Positions 1 to 9,879 of a stretch of 64,000 nucleotides of DNA are shown piece after piece. Under the pieces are notes generated by a model. The model ran no database searches, was not told where the DNA came from, and was given only the letters and a program-made list of their open reading frames with translations. Both the position numbers and the translations under genes were made by a program. The first letter of the stretch is position 1; each line of letters opens with the position of its first letter. Where the stretch lies: positions 1 through 64,000 of the forward strand of contig JAIXXN010000035.1 in the NCBI GenBank assembly GCA_027490725.1, written 5' to 3'. This stretch comes from Oxalobacteraceae bacterium. GTDB lineage: Bacteria; Pseudomonadota; Gammaproteobacteria; Burkholderiales; Burkholderiaceae_D.

Positions 1-476
1 CGGCCAGCATCTTTGGTGGCCTGACGCTGCGAGTCATTGAAGTAGGCAGGCACGGTGATGACGGCTTCGGTGACTTCTTCACCGAGGTAGTCTTCTGCCG
101 TTTTCTTCATCTTGCGCAGCACTTCTGCGGAGATTTGTGGTGGTGCCAGTTTCTTGTCGCGCACGCCGATCCATGCATCGCCGTTGTCGGCTTTCATGAT
201 CGAGTAAGGCATCAGACCGATGTCCTTCTGCACTTCTTTTTCGTCGAACTTGCGACCGATCAGACGTTTCACTGCGTACAGCGTGTTCTTAGGATTGGTG
301 ACAGCCTGACGTTTGGCAGGCGAACCGACCAGAACTTCGCCATCTTCTTGGTAAGCAATGATCGATGGCGTCGTACGTGCGCCTTCGGCGTTTTCGATTA
401 CCTTTGGCTGACCGTTTTCCATAACGGAAACGCAGGAATTCGTGGTTCCCAGATCGATACCGATAATTCTACCCAT
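1..476 (-). CDS. dnaK: DnaK (Hsp70) chaperone, N-terminal part
   Basis: This is the first 158 codons of the ATP-dependent Hsp70 chaperone; the rest lies beyond the window edge. The protein begins [15 protein letters not shown], the Hsp70 phosphate-1 loop, and continues with the family's RTTPS and AVKRLIGR segments and the [15 protein letters not shown] block. It folds nascent and stress-damaged cytoplasmic proteins together with DnaJ and the exchange factor GrpE, encoded just upstream on the same strand. An AGGAAG ribosome site precedes the ATG. It has its own heat-shock promoter in the 93-bp gap after grpE. Confidence 0.98.
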   Translation of the reverse strand, partial: MGRIIGIDLGTTNSCVSVMENGQPKVIENAEGARTTPSIIAYQEDGEVLVGSPAKRQAVTNPKNTLYAVKRLIGRKFDEKEVQKDIGLMPYSIMKADNGDAWIGVRDKKLAPPQISAEVLRKMKKTAEDYLGEEVTEAVITVPAYFNDSQRQATKDAG

Positions 477-514
477 GATGTTCTTCCTTTTATGCTTAAG
501 TTCAGATGCTACGA

Positions 515-542
515 ATATGTGGAAATGCGGGATCTTTTCAAG
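515..542 (-). promoter_or_regulatory. Sigma-32 (RpoH) promoter of dnaK
   Basis: On the minus strand this reads CTTGAAA, 13 bp, then CCACATAT. That is an exact heat-shock -35 and a -10 with one mismatch to CCCCATNT. It lies in the grpE-dnaK gap, about 40 bp before the dnaK ATG. Spacing and the first eleven bases match the grpE promoter, so the call is stronger than either site alone. Confidence 0.75.
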
Positions 543-569
543 TGCCTAGATTGGCATCAAGAAAAATAT

Positions 570-1118
570 TTATTTAGCCTGTGCAGCGGTCACGATGGCC
601 GGACGCAACAGGCGGTCGGCGATCATATAACCTTTTTGCAATACCGAAACCACGGTATTGGCTTCCTGGTCGGCTGGCACCACGGCCACGGCCTGATGCT
701 TGTTCGGATCGAGTTTCTCGCCCTGGGCTGGCAGAATTTCCAGCAGACGGTTCTTCTCGAAGGCGGAATTCAGCTGTTTCAGCGTCATTTCCACGCCTTC
801 TTTCAGCGATTCCAGGGTTGGACTTTCGACCTTCAGGGCCATTTCCAGGCTATCTTTGACCGGCACCATGGCTTCGGCAAAGCTTTCCACGGCAAATTTA
901 TGGGCCTTGGCAACATCTTCCTGAGCGCGGCGACGGATGTTTTCACCATCGGCCTTGGCGCGCATGAAGGCATCCTGCATTTCTGCCAGACGCGCTTCGC
1001 TGCTGGCCAGCTGCTCTTCGAGAGATGGCTGGTCAGGAGTCGATGGCGATGGCGAAGCCGGCGCTGCGGCTTCGGCCGCTTCTGGATTAGGTACGGCTGG
1101 GTTTTCCTGATCTTGCAT
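570..1118 (-). CDS. grpE: GrpE nucleotide exchange factor
   Basis: GrpE releases ADP from DnaK and acts as a thermosensor dimer in the cytoplasm. The 182-aa protein has the usual build: an Ala/Pro-rich acidic N-terminal tail (about residues 1-40), a long coiled coil with the FxRxKADxENxRRR-type segment, then the C-terminal beta wing containing DPNKHQAV and the [12 protein letters not shown] signature. The length is typical of the family. It is followed by dnaK on the same strand. Upstream are a strong sigma-32 promoter and, further away, a CIRCE-like element. Confidence 0.97.
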   Translation of the reverse strand: MQDQENPAVPNPEAAEAAAPASPSPSTPDQPSLEEQLASSEARLAEMQDAFMRAKADGENIRRRAQEDVAKAHKFAVESFAEAMVPVKDSLEMALKVESPTLESLKEGVEMTLKQLNSAFEKNRLLEILPAQGEKLDPNKHQAVAVVPADQEANTVVSVLQKGYMIADRLLRPAIVTAAQAK

Positions 1119-1173
1119 CTAAAGACTCCTACTATCGTGTTTGTTTGACATGACTACCGACTGCATCCACTGC

Positions 1174-1201
1174 AGATGGGGCGATAACCTATCTTTTCAA
1201 G
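1174..1201 (-). promoter_or_regulatory. Sigma-32 (RpoH) promoter of grpE-dnaK
   Basis: The minus strand reads CTTGAAA, 13 bp, CCCCATCT, which is a full match to the heat-shock consensus. It sits about 55 bp upstream of the grpE ATG. The rest of the 355-bp gap between grpE and hemH (1119-1473) holds the CIRCE-like element and a small stem-loop; I see no gene in it. Confidence 0.85.
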
Positions 1202-1360
1202 GGTTATTCAGCAAGGCCGCCACGCAGCGACTGCAATGTCTTTTTGACATCGTCAGTGATGTTTCCGGGAATTACTACTGGTGTCGTGCTGGCGGCCCGC
1301 CGTCTGGCGCACCGCTCACTAGCCTGCCGAGCAACCCCGTCAGCCGGCTATTTTAACAGG

Positions 1361-1387
1361 CTAGCACTCACCGACGCCAAGTGCTGA
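1361..1387 (-). promoter_or_regulatory. CIRCE-like HrcA operator
   Basis: CTAGCACTC, nine bases, AAGTGCTGA. The CIRCE consensus is TTAGCACTC-N9-GAGTGCTAA, so 15 of 18 arm positions match and the spacing is exact. On the minus strand it overlaps a possible sigma-70 promoter (TTGGCG, 18 bp, TTAAAA). It lies upstream of grpE, and an hrcA gene is present at 52590-53606. This suggests dual HrcA and RpoH control of grpE-dnaK. The 160-bp distance to the sigma-32 promoter is unusual. Confidence 0.55.
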
Positions 1388-1395
1388 TTATCGCG

Positions 1396-1414
1396 TGCCA
1401 GCCTTGCGCTGGCA
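1396..1414. other. Small stem-loop downstream of hemH
   Basis: A perfect 7-bp stem TGCCAGC/GCTGGCA with a 5-base loop, about 60 bp past the hemH stop. Neither strand has a T-tract after it, so it is not a convincing intrinsic terminator. Confidence 0.3.
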
Positions 1415-1473
1415 CAGCTGTTGGATTTTCGTCCCCGCTGCAGTCCTGCTGACAGTCCTGAAGGCGGGCTAAC

Positions 1474-2583
1474 TCAGTCCTGCGCGCCTAGTTGCAAGGC
1501 TGCCTGACGGGCCGTGCGGGCGTCGCTGGCGCGCGCTTCGCGCTGGGCTGGCACCAGCTGGGTAGGCCAACCGATCAGTTGCGACTCGGCGATTTCCGCC
1601 ATCGCCGCGATCCACGCCGGGCTATCGTTCAGGCAGGGAATGTAGTGGAATTCCTTGCCGCCGGCCTGCTCGAAGTCATGCCGGACTTCCATGGAGATTT
1701 CTTCCAGCGTTTCCAGACAATCGCTGGTGAAGCCGGGGCACAGCACATCGACGCGCGCCACGCCGTCGCGTCCCAGCTGGGCGATGGTCGGTGCCGTGTA
1801 TGGCTGCAGCCACTCGGCCTTGCCGAAGCGCGACTGGAACGTCACCATGTATTGATCGGGCGTCAGCTTCAACGCTGCGGCCAGCAGACGGCCGGTTTTC
1901 ATGCATTCGCAGTGATAGGGATCGCCCAGCATCAGGGTGCGCTTCGGCACGCCGTGGAAACTCAGTACCAGCTTGTCCGGACGGCCGTGGGCTTCCCAGT
2001 GCGCTTCCACCGACAGACGCAAGGCGTTGATATAGGCTTCGTGATCGTGGTAATTGCGGATCAGGCGCAGTTCCGGCAGATTGCGCACCTTGCGATAGTG
2101 CTCGAACACGGCATCGTAAATCGAACCGGTAGTCGTACCGGAATACTGCGGATAGGCGGGCAGCACGGCGACGCGCTCGACCCCGTCCACTTTCAGCTGG
2201 CTCAACACTTCCGGCAACGACGGCGAACCGTAACGCATCGCCATCACGACCCGCACGTCGGTATGACCGCGCTCGCTCAGCGCGGCGTCGAGCAGCTTAG
2301 CCTGCGCCTGCGTGTGCACCTTCAGCGGCGACCCTTGCGGGGTCCAGATGGTGGCGTACTTGGCAGCCGACTGGCCGGAACGGAACGGCAGAATGATCAG
2401 ATTCAGGATGCACCACCAGATGGCGCGGGGAATTTCCACCACGCGCGGATCGGACAGGAATTCCTTCAGATACCGGCGCACGGCCGAACGGGTAGGCGCG
2501 TCCGGCGTGCCCAGATTGACCAGCACGACGGCGCTATGGCCAATACTGCCGTGTTTATAAGGAGGTTCTTTACGGAAGGTCAT
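1474..2583 (-). CDS. hemH: Ferrochelatase
   Basis: Inserts Fe2+ into protoporphyrin IX, the last step of protoheme synthesis, at the inner face of the cytoplasmic membrane. The 369-aa protein carries the family signature [11 protein letters not shown] with the metal-binding His at about residue 210, the QSRFG segment, and [15 protein letters not shown] with the conserved acidic cluster near residue 285. The N-terminal [11 protein letters not shown] block is also diagnostic. The ATG at 2583 fits other betaproteobacterial HemH starts. It lies between recN and grpE, a remnant of the common heat-shock/heme neighbourhood. HemJ at 40620 supplies the preceding step. Confidence 0.97.
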   Translation of the reverse strand: MTFRKEPPYKHGSIGHSAVVLVNLGTPDAPTRSAVRRYLKEFLSDPRVVEIPRAIWWCILNLIILPFRSGQSAAKYATIWTPQGSPLKVHTQAQAKLLDAALSERGHTDVRVVMAMRYGSPSLPEVLSQLKVDGVERVAVLPAYPQYSGTTTGSIYDAVFEHYRKVRNLPELRLIRNYHDHEAYINALRLSVEAHWEAHGRPDKLVLSFHGVPKRTLMLGDPYHCECMKTGRLLAAALKLTPDQYMVTFQSRFGKAEWLQPYTAPTIAQLGRDGVARVDVLCPGFTSDCLETLEEISMEVRHDFEQAGGKEFHYIPCLNDSPAWIAAMAEIAESQLIGWPTQLVPAQREARASDARTARQAALQLGAQD

Positions 2584-2769
2584 GGGCGCAGGGCTCGCTA
2601 TGTATAGGACAACAATGGAAGAACACCAATTATAGAGAAGAACGGACGGGACCGCGCGGGCACTTTGCTAGCCGCCACTGAATGCTTAGCCACTCAGCGG
2701 GCGCTGCGCAGGCAAGCACCGCCCGCCCCCGTCAGGCCGCCGCAGGCAACAGCGCGCGACGCAGGTCTA

Positions 2770-4422
2770 CTAGGATGCCAGCAACTCGCGGGCATGCTTG
2801 CGCGTGGTAGCGGTAATTTCCAGACCGCCCAGCATGCGCGCCACTTCTTCCACGCGCGCTTTGCTGTCGAGCACCTCGATGCGCGAGGCCGTCTTGCCGC
2901 TCTCCAGCGTGCTCTTGGCCACCTGGAAGTGCTGACCGGCCTGACTGGCCACCTGCGGCAAGTGGGTCACGCACAGCACCTGACGCTGCTGGCCCAGCCG
3001 GCGCAGCAAGCGCCCCACCACCTCGGCCACACCACCGCCGATGCCGCTATCGACTTCATCGAAGATCAAGGTTGGGGTGGTCGTCGCGTTGGAAGTAATC
3101 ACGGAAATCGCCAGCGCGATGCGCGCCAGTTCGCCGCCGGAAGCGACTTTGGCCAGCGAGCGCGGCGCCACACCAGCGTGGCCGGCCACCAGAAACTCGA
3201 TCTGCTCCAGACCATGCACACTCGGCTCGCCTGCATGCAGGGCGATCTCGAAGCGTCCACCCGTCATGCTCAGTTCCTGCATGGCCTGGGTGACTGCGTC
3301 GCTCAACTGGCGGGCGGCCGTGGCTCGGGTCGCCGACAGTTGCTGCGCCTGTTCCATATAATGGGCCTTGCGTTGCTGCTCCTGCTGACGCAGGCCGTCG
3401 ATATCGCTGGCATCGGCCATCTGCGCGAGGCGCGCGGCCAGTTGTTCATATTCCTGCGGTAACTGATCTTCACTGACGCGGAATTTGCGCGCCGCCGAGT
3501 GAATCGCATCCATACGGCCCTCGACCTGACGCAAACGCTCGGGATCGAGTTCAACCCGGTCCAGATAGTCGTTGAGCGCATACACGGCTTCCTGCAACTG
3601 GATACGCGCCGGTTCGATCAGATCGACGATGGCCTGCAAGTCGCTATCGACACCCGCCAGCTTACCCAGCTTCTGGTTCAGGCCGGACAGCTGCGACAGC
3701 ACCGGCTGTTCGTCCGCTTCGGACAGCAAATTGAGCGCGTCCTGCGCCCCTTCCAGCAGGCTGGCAGCATGCGACAGGCGGCTATGTTCATTGCCGATCT
3801 CCAACCACTCGCCCGGCTTCACGGCCAGCTTCTCCAGCTCGCTGACCTGCCACTCCAGCCGTTCGCGCTCGTACAGCACATTCGCCGCATTGGTTTCGAA
3901 TTCTTCCAGCTGCTTGGCGAGCGCACGCCAGGCCCGGTAGGCCGCTGCCACCGAGCGCACTTGCGGGTCTGCGTTGGCCTGACCATCGAGCAGATCGCGC
4001 TGCGCCTCGGTTTTCAGCAGCGACTGGTGGGCATGCTGGCCATGGATATCCACCAGCAGGTCACCGAGGTCACGCAACTGGGTCGCGGTGGCGGCGATGC
4101 CGTTGATATAGGCCTTGCTGCGTCCGGCGTTATCGATCACGCGGCGCAGCAGCGCACCACCCTCCTCGACCGCGAACTCGTTGGCCTGCAACCAGCTACT
4201 GGCCGCCTCGCTGACGGCAAAGTCGGCGCTGATATCGGCCTTGGCCGCGCCTTCGCGCACCACCGATGCATCGCCACGGCCGCCCAGCGCCAGCGTCAGC
4301 GCATCGATCAGGATGGATTTGCCGGCGCCGGTTTCGCCCGTAAAGACAGTAAAGCCGGCAGAAAACTCCAGTTCGATGGAGTCGACGATGACAAAATCAC
4401 GGATGGACAGGGTGCGCAGCAT
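2770..4422 (-). CDS. recN: DNA repair protein RecN
   Basis: SMC-like ATPase involved in double-strand break repair. The 550 aa include an N-terminal Walker A (GETGAGKS, about residues 29-36), two long coiled-coil arms (roughly 150-380) and a C-terminal ABC half with the signature LASGGELARIALA and Walker B TLIFDEVDSGIGG. Full length for the family. The ATG follows the nadK stop by 15 bp on the same strand, so the two are probably co-transcribed, the usual order in this group. I saw no LexA box, though I did not search systematically. Confidence 0.97.
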   Translation of the reverse strand: MLRTLSIRDFVIVDSIELEFSAGFTVFTGETGAGKSILIDALTLALGGRGDASVVREGAAKADISADFAVSEAASSWLQANEFAVEEGGALLRRVIDNAGRSKAYINGIAATATQLRDLGDLLVDIHGQHAHQSLLKTEAQRDLLDGQANADPQVRSVAAAYRAWRALAKQLEEFETNAANVLYERERLEWQVSELEKLAVKPGEWLEIGNEHSRLSHAASLLEGAQDALNLLSEADEQPVLSQLSGLNQKLGKLAGVDSDLQAIVDLIEPARIQLQEAVYALNDYLDRVELDPERLRQVEGRMDAIHSAARKFRVSEDQLPQEYEQLAARLAQMADASDIDGLRQQEQQRKAHYMEQAQQLSATRATAARQLSDAVTQAMQELSMTGGRFEIALHAGEPSVHGLEQIEFLVAGHAGVAPRSLAKVASGGELARIALAISVITSNATTTPTLIFDEVDSGIGGGVAEVVGRLLRRLGQQRQVLCVTHLPQVASQAGQHFQVAKSTLESGKTASRIEVLDSKARVEEVARMLGGLEITATTRKHARELLAS

Positions 4423-4437
4423 GGTGATCGGAGTGAG

Positions 4438-5370
4438 TTAGTTGAGTTTGCCGTCGTGCGAAGGATGCTCGTTCCAGTGCAGCTTCTCACGCAAGGTGTT
4501 GTAGTAGCTCCAGTCTTCCGGATGCAGGAAGGTGATGGTGTGCGGCGAGCGCCGGATCACAATCCGGTCCTGACCGGCCAGACTGGCAAAGGTCTGCATA
4601 TCGAAATTGACGCTGATGTCGCGGCCGCGCACGATCTCGACCACGATCTCGCTGGTTTCGGACAGCACGATGGGCCGGTTAGACAGCGCATGCGGTGCAA
4701 TCGGCACCATCACGATGCCGCCCAGACTAGGGTGCAGCAGCGGTCCGCCAGCGGATAAAGCGTAGGCAGTCGAACCGGTGGCGGTGGAAATGATCAGGCC
4801 ATCGGAGCGCTGGTTGTACATGAAGTGGCCATCCACATCGACGCGCAGTTCGGCCATGCCGGCACCGGCGCCGCGCGCCACCACCACGTCATTGACGGCC
4901 AGCCCAAGATGAATGGTGGCACCATCGCGCACCACCCGGCCTTCCAGCAGAGTGCGGCGGTCGGCCTGATAATGGCCGCCCAGAATTTGGGCCAGCACGT
5001 CCAGCATGCCGTCGAGGGGAATATCGGTCATAAAGCCGAGCCGGCCCTGATTGATGCCGATCAGCGGTACGTCGAACGGCGCCAGCTGGCGCGCAATGCC
5101 CAGCATGGTGCCATCGCCGCCCATCACGATGGCAGCGTCGCAATGGCTGCCGATTTCGCTGGCCGTCATCACCGGCAGCGGCGCCATAGTCGACCCCAAA
5201 GCCGCCCCCAGAGTCGGCCCCAGATGCTCGGCGGTCTGCGCTTCGAACACCACTGCATGGCCGGCCTGCTGGAGAAACTCCACCACGCTGCGCACCGGGC
5301 CGGCAATACCGTCCGTATTCTGGCGCACGACCAGAGCGATGGTGGGGAAAGCGGCTGGCGTGGCAGTCAT
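4438..5370 (-). CDS. nadK: NAD kinase
   Basis: Phosphorylates NAD+ to NADP+ in the cytoplasm, the only route to NADP. The 310-aa product has the GGDGT catalytic loop (about residues 84-88), an [14 protein letters not shown] block, and the NAD-binding [22 protein letters not shown] segment. I chose the ATG at 5370, which begins [18 protein letters not shown]. The frame stays open 47 codons further upstream, but that part is not family-like. It is the first gene of a nadK-recN pair. Confidence 0.96.
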   Translation of the reverse strand: MTATPAAFPTIALVVRQNTDGIAGPVRSVVEFLQQAGHAVVFEAQTAEHLGPTLGAALGSTMAPLPVMTASEIGSHCDAAIVMGGDGTMLGIARQLAPFDVPLIGINQGRLGFMTDIPLDGMLDVLAQILGGHYQADRRTLLEGRVVRDGATIHLGLAVNDVVVARGAGAGMAELRVDVDGHFMYNQRSDGLIISTATGSTAYALSAGGPLLHPSLGGIVMVPIAPHALSNRPIVLSETSEIVVEIVRGRDISVNFDMQTFASLAGQDRIVIRRSPHTITFLHPEDWSYYNTLREKLHWNEHPSHDGKLN

Positions 5371-5548
5371 AGGAGTCTCGGCTAAGGGGTGGGTCGGCGA
5401 CACGCAGGAGAGTAACCCATATCGTCCGCTTCTGCCATGACCGGCCCGCCCTTGAACTGTATATTTAAACAGTATTGCGCGCAGTATAGTGTGGCTGCCG
5501 CCAGACTGCAAGGCGCGCCGTGCACCACGGCGCGGGTCGGCCCGGGAC

Positions 5549-6547
5549 TTAGTGGCCGATGGTCATAATCCCGGCCAGCATGGACAGAGCGACGGCAATG
5601 CCGATCGACAGCGAATAGAAGAACATCAGCGTCAGCCAGCGCAACAGCGTACTCCAGCGACCGCTTTGATAGACGCGCCGCATGGCCCATGGCAGATAGC
5701 CGAGCAGCCAGCACCACAGCACAAACTGGACGAAGCCCCACGGAATCAGCAACATCAGGCTGAAGATGAAATAGGCAAATGCGTTGGTATGCAGGGCAAA
5801 CAGCACATGGTTACCAAAGCGCCGCCCTGAGCCCAGATACAGCAACTTCAGATACAGCGCGAAGACCGGCATCAGCGCGAAAATCGCATACGGCGCGTAA
5901 TGATAGAAGCCATCCTTGAAGACCTTGATCTTCTCGGCGCTCTTCAGATGCTCGAAGGCGTCGAGCTGATGCTTCACTTTGGGCCAGCTTTGCAGCCAGC
6001 GCTGTACTTTTTCATCGCCCGTGACATTGACATCCGTCAGCGGCACATCTTTTTCGGCCGCTGCCGGCTCGGATTCCGCCTCGGCCTCCGCATCGGCGGC
6101 TGGCGCAGATACCACGCCCGCGTGCGCCCCCGGTCCGGCAGGCTTCCCAGCGCGCTGCACCTTGCTGGCCGCAACCTTGGCCGGTGCATCGGCCTCCGTG
6201 ATACTCGGTTCGAAAAAGGCGGTGAATTTCAGCAGAGCGAAGAACAGCAGACTCAGGGTCAGATACAGACGCAGCGGCTGCACAAACCGCACCCGGCGGC
6301 CACGGATGTACTCCAGCGTCAGCGCTCCGGGGCGGAACAGCAGGCGCAACACCGTGCCCCACAGCTTGCCTTCCAGCGCAATGTAGTGGCCGATGAATTC
6401 ATGCAGAAATTCGCCCACGCTGGCATGGTGCAAAATGGTTTCCTGGCCGCAGTGAGAACAGAAATGTCCCGTCAGCACGGTATCGCAATTAGGGCAATTG
6501 GCCGGCGCAGTGTGTGCGTCGTGTGCAGGGCTTACAGCAGCAGTCAT
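5549..6547 (-). CDS. DUF3667 zinc-ribbon membrane protein
   Basis: Function unknown; recognised as the DUF3667 family. The 332-aa protein begins with a short zinc ribbon (CPNC at about 18-21, CSHCGQ at about 31-36). The family block [29 protein letters not shown] leads into the first membrane segment. A long Ala/Glu-rich cytoplasmic or periplasmic loop (about 120-190) separates it from three or four further hydrophobic helices at the C-terminus. It stands alone, 178 bp before nadK. Nothing in the context points to a pathway. Confidence 0.85.
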   Translation of the reverse strand: MTAAVSPAHDAHTAPANCPNCDTVLTGHFCSHCGQETILHHASVGEFLHEFIGHYIALEGKLWGTVLRLLFRPGALTLEYIRGRRVRFVQPLRLYLTLSLLFFALLKFTAFFEPSITEADAPAKVAASKVQRAGKPAGPGAHAGVVSAPAADAEAEAESEPAAAEKDVPLTDVNVTGDEKVQRWLQSWPKVKHQLDAFEHLKSAEKIKVFKDGFYHYAPYAIFALMPVFALYLKLLYLGSGRRFGNHVLFALHTNAFAYFIFSLMLLIPWGFVQFVLWCWLLGYLPWAMRRVYQSGRWSTLLRWLTLMFFYSLSIGIAVALSMLAGIMTIGH

Positions 6548-6807
6548 GGGGACATTCCGAATCAGGATGGTCTAAATGATAACCGCATCCCTGTTTGATT
6601 GTCACGATGGATTCCGGCAAGTATCCCCGTAAATGCACACTCACCACACGGCGGGCCCGTCGCGCCAGCCAATCGGGCGCCGCCCTGACACCCGCACGAC
6701 CAGGCTAGCACCGAGCGTGGACTGGCGCACGCCAGCGCGGCTGGCCAGCACAGTGGCGCTAAAACGCATAGAATTCGGGTTTCCCCGCACCTACACGAAA
6801 GACCACT

Positions 6808-7224
6808 ATGCGTATTTTGCACACCATGTTGCGCGTCGGCGACCTGCAGCGTTCGATCGATTTCTATACCAAGGTTCTGGGCATGAAGTTGCTGCGCACC
6901 AGCGACAATCCCGAATACCAGTACACGCTGGCTTTCCTCGGCTATGGTGCCAATCCCGAGCACGCCGAACTGGAACTGACCTACAACTACGGCACCACCA
7001 GCTACGAGCTGGGCACCGCCTACGGCCACATCGCCATTTCGGCCGACGACATCTACAGTGCCTGCGCCGCCGTCAAAACCAATGGTGGCAGCGTGACCCG
7101 CGAACCGGGTCCCGTCAAAGGCGGTAGCACCGTGATCGCCTTCGTCACCGATCCGGACGGTTACAAGATCGAACTGATCGAACGCCGTTTCGATGGCGCC
7201 GGTGCCGGTTTGCAGGCCGAATAA
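6808..7224 (+). CDS. gloA: Lactoylglutathione lyase (glyoxalase I)
   Basis: Converts the hemithioacetal of methylglyoxal and glutathione to S-lactoylglutathione in the cytoplasm. The 138-aa VOC-fold protein has His5, Glu56, His74 and Glu122, the same numbering as the metal ligands of the E. coli Ni2+-dependent enzyme. It also has the [20 protein letters not shown] start and [12 protein letters not shown] end of the family. It is single and monocistronic. The 260-bp gap before it (6548-6807) shows no convincing gene. Confidence 0.97.
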   Translation: MRILHTMLRVGDLQRSIDFYTKVLGMKLLRTSDNPEYQYTLAFLGYGANPEHAELELTYNYGTTSYELGTAYGHIAISADDIYSACAAVKTNGGSVTREPGPVKGGSTVIAFVTDPDGYKIELIERRFDGAGAGLQAE

Positions 7225-7231
7225 ACAGCAA

Positions 7232-7267
7232 CGGCGCAGAGCCTTCCTTCCGGATCACTCTGCGCCG
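7232..7267. terminator. Stem-loop between gloA and tolC
   Basis: A perfect 10-bp stem CGGCGCAGAG/CTCTGCGCCG with a 16-base loop lies between the converging gloA and tolC genes. No U-tract follows on either strand, so termination is inferred from stem strength and position only. Confidence 0.45.
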
Positions 7268-7316
7268 CTGTATTCCGCCGGGGCGGCTAACTGGTAACAA
7301 CCCCGCTGTCGATTAT

Positions 7317-8645
7317 TTAATGCACCAGCATGGCGTTGATGGCCGCCAGATCTTCTTCCTTCAGCGAACCGGCCGCCGATTTCAGACGCAAGCCATTGAC
7401 GATGGTGTCGTAACGGGCTTTCGACAGATCTTTCTGGGTCGAGTACAGCAGCTTCTGGGCGTTCAGCACGTCGATGTTGATCCGCACGCCAACCTGATAA
7501 CCGAGTTTGTTCGATTCCAGCGAAGACTTGCTCGACACTTCCGCCGCTTCCAGCGCTTTCACCTGTGCCAGACCGCTATTCATGCCCAGGTAGGCAGAAC
7601 GGGCGCCTTGTGCGGCAGCGCGTTTGGTCGCTTCCAGATCGTTGCGGGCCTTGTCTTCCAGTGCAATGGTTTCGCGCACCTTGCTGGTGACCGCAAAGCC
7701 GCTAAAGATCGGCACACTCCAGCTCACGCCGATGGCGTTGTTATTGATGGTCTGACCGGCGGTGACATTCTGGTGCGAAGAGCTGGCCACCAGATTCAGG
7801 GTCGGCATATGGCCGGCACGATTGCGGGCGATTTCGCGCTTGGCGATTTCCACATTCAGATTGGCCGCAACCACACCATAGTTCTGCGTTTCCGCCGAGC
7901 TCACCCACGGCTCGATGGCCGCTGGTGACGGTGGCGTGATCGCCACACCGGTGCGCAGTGGCGCCAGGTCGCCCGGCATCTGGCCGATGATCACTTGCAG
8001 CGCGGTGCGCTTGTTGTCCAGATCGTTGATCGCGGCGAATTCGGCTGCGACCACCAGATCGTAAGCTGCTTGCGCTTCATGGGTGTCGGTAATGGTCTGG
8101 GTACCGACTTCGAAGTTACGCTTGGCGGAAGCGAGCTGTTCGGTGGTCGCTACTTTCTGTGCACGGGTCGAGGTCAGGTTGTCCTGCGCCGTCAGCACAT
8201 CGAAATAGGCTTGTGCGACACGGGTAATCAGATCCTGCTGGGCTTGCGCAAACGCTGCCTCGGCAGTCGCCTGTGCCAGCTTGCTCTGCTGGTAGCCCTG
8301 CCAGTTGGCCCAGTTGAACAGGGGCTGGGTCAGCGACACGGTGTACGCATTGCTGTGGTTGTCATTATCGTTCTTGGTGCGGATACCCAGAATATTCGAG
8401 GCCGTGACATCGCCGCTATTCCGCAGGTTGCTACCGCTGGCAGAAATACTCGGCAGCAGGCCGGCGCGCCCCTGAATGATGCGTTCCTGACCGGCGCTCA
8501 GTGACGAACGGGCGCTGGCATAGGTCGCGTCGTTGGTCAGCGCTTGCTGATAGATCTGGATCAGGTCGGCCGCCTGTGCATGGGTCGTCACATTAAGCGT
8601 CAACAAGGCGCTGGTGATCAGCACGGCGATAAGGGGTTTCTGCAT
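7317..8645 (-). CDS. tolC: TolC-family outer membrane efflux protein
   Basis: Outer-membrane channel of tripartite efflux pumps or type I secretion. The start at 8645 (MQKPLIAVLITSALL) has a GGAG ribosome site and gives a clean Sec signal ending near Ala-Gln-Ala; the frame stays open 8 codons further up. The 442-aa protein shows the TolC layout: two repeated helical hairpins with DLIQIYQQALTNDATY at the start of the mature part and SLTQPLFNWANWQGYQQ in the first strand region. It follows pcm and a rhodanese gene on the same strand, a TolC neighbourhood seen in other betaproteobacteria. No membrane-fusion partner is adjacent. Confidence 0.93.
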   Translation of the reverse strand: MQKPLIAVLITSALLTLNVTTHAQAADLIQIYQQALTNDATYASARSSLSAGQERIIQGRAGLLPSISASGSNLRNSGDVTASNILGIRTKNDNDNHSNAYTVSLTQPLFNWANWQGYQQSKLAQATAEAAFAQAQQDLITRVAQAYFDVLTAQDNLTSTRAQKVATTEQLASAKRNFEVGTQTITDTHEAQAAYDLVVAAEFAAINDLDNKRTALQVIIGQMPGDLAPLRTGVAITPPSPAAIEPWVSSAETQNYGVVAANLNVEIAKREIARNRAGHMPTLNLVASSSHQNVTAGQTINNNAIGVSWSVPIFSGFAVTSKVRETIALEDKARNDLEATKRAAAQGARSAYLGMNSGLAQVKALEAAEVSSKSSLESNKLGYQVGVRINIDVLNAQKLLYSTQKDLSKARYDTIVNGLRLKSAAGSLKEEDLAAINAMLVH

Positions 8646-8715
8646 TGCATTCTCCACGGGAGTCATCAAAAAAAGACGGCCTGTTCTACCTCATGCTGAC
8701 GCCGCGCCAGCATTC

Positions 8716-9039
8716 TCAGTATTGCGCCATCGTGCTATCGACCTGCTGCGCCCAGGCATGGACGCCGCCGGTCAGGTTGTACAGCTTGCCAAATCCATGA
8801 CGCTCCAGAAACGCTGCCACCTGCAGGCTGCGCGCACCGTGATGGCAGATGCAGACGATCGCTGCATCCTCATCCAGATCATCGATACGGGCCGGAATGG
8901 TGTGCATGGGCATCAGCTGCGCGCCATCGAGATGGCAGGTTTCGAATTCCCACGCTTCACGCACATCCAGCAGGACCGGATTGGGCCGCGCACTATCGGC
9001 CAGCCAGTCCGCCAGTTCCAGAGCACTCAGATGCTGCAT
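8716..9039 (-). CDS. Rhodanese-like sulfurtransferase
   Basis: Single-domain rhodanese of 107 aa, a cytoplasmic sulfur carrier or transferase. The active-site loop is CICHHGARS with the persulfide Cys at residue 65. The DVREAWEF and HLDGAQLMPMHTIPAR segments are typical of the GlpE/PspE-like group. The gene is 17 bp after pcm and 70 bp before tolC, so it is probably the middle cistron. The physiological sulfur acceptor cannot be told from the sequence. Confidence 0.9.
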   Translation of the reverse strand: MQHLSALELADWLADSARPNPVLLDVREAWEFETCHLDGAQLMPMHTIPARIDDLDEDAAIVCICHHGARSLQVAAFLERHGFGKLYNLTGGVHAWAQQVDSTMAQY

Positions 9040-9056
9040 CGACGACTCCGTCCCGT

Positions 9057-9710
9057 TCAGAAAGTGAAAGTCGACGTTACCACGGCCGAGGCCAGCGGTT
9101 TCACGTCGGTTTCGAACAGGGTACGGGTGTCGTAACCCGCTTCACCAGTGCGGGTGATCAGCTGGGCTTTCATCGCCGGCGACTGGCCGATGATGACCAC
9201 CAGACGGCCACCGATACTCAATTGTTGCAACAGTGCTGGTGGCAGTTCCGGCAGCGAACCCGACACCACGATCACATCGAACGGGGCGCCATTGCTCCAG
9301 CCTTGCGCGCCATCACCCAGTTCCACCGTCACATTGGTGACGCCGTTGTCGGCCAGATTCTTCTCGGCCAGCGCTTTCAGCTCCGGCGACACTTCCACGG
9401 TCGTCACGTGACGGCCCTTGTGCGCCAGCAGTGCCGCCATGTAGCCCGAACCGGCGCCGATTTCCAGCACGTTTTCATGCTTTTTCAGCTTCAGATCCTG
9501 CAGCAGACGCGCTTCGATCTTCGGTGCCAGCATGCAATTACCACCCGGCAGAGGGATTTCCGCATCCGCAAATGCCAGCGCTTTGTGGGCGGCAGGCACG
9601 AAATTCTCACGTTTCACCACCATCAGCAGGTCCAGCACGTCCGTATCGAGGACGTCCCATGGACGGATTTGCTGTTCGATCATATTGAAGCGGGCTTGTT
9701 CGATATTCAT
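9057..9710 (-). CDS. pcm: Protein-L-isoaspartate O-methyltransferase family protein
   Basis: SAM-dependent methyltransferase of the PCM family, 217 aa from the ATG at 9710. A TTG nine codons upstream is less likely. Motif I is VLEIGAGSGYMAALLA, and the family block MLAPKIEARLLQDLKL follows the substrate-binding N-terminus. The usual PCM TSP/ISQPY substrate stretch is weak here (GGNCMLAPKI), so it may have drifted from isoaspartyl repair to another role. It leads a pcm-rhodanese-tolC run. Confidence 0.88.
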   Translation of the reverse strand: MNIEQARFNMIEQQIRPWDVLDTDVLDLLMVVKRENFVPAAHKALAFADAEIPLPGGNCMLAPKIEARLLQDLKLKKHENVLEIGAGSGYMAALLAHKGRHVTTVEVSPELKALAEKNLADNGVTNVTVELGDGAQGWSNGAPFDVIVVSGSLPELPPALLQQLSIGGRLVVIIGQSPAMKAQLITRTGEAGYDTRTLFETDVKPLASAVVTSTFTF

Positions 9711-9879
9711 CTTTTGACTCGGGTCTGGATTAAACAAACCGTCATTTTATCGTTGAACTGGCATGGAGGCACATATTAACGACATGACGGGGTTTTCGCG
9801 GGAAATTGCGACAGTCTGCAGTTTCGGGGGGTTGAAGCTACCAAAACGGCAAGTCTGACGCTGGCGAGGGGCGTGTGCA

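Noticed and set aside
1141..1356. A 71-codon plus-strand frame between grpE and hemH
   Set aside because: It covers the heat-shock promoter region, lacks a ribosome site and has no conserved feature.
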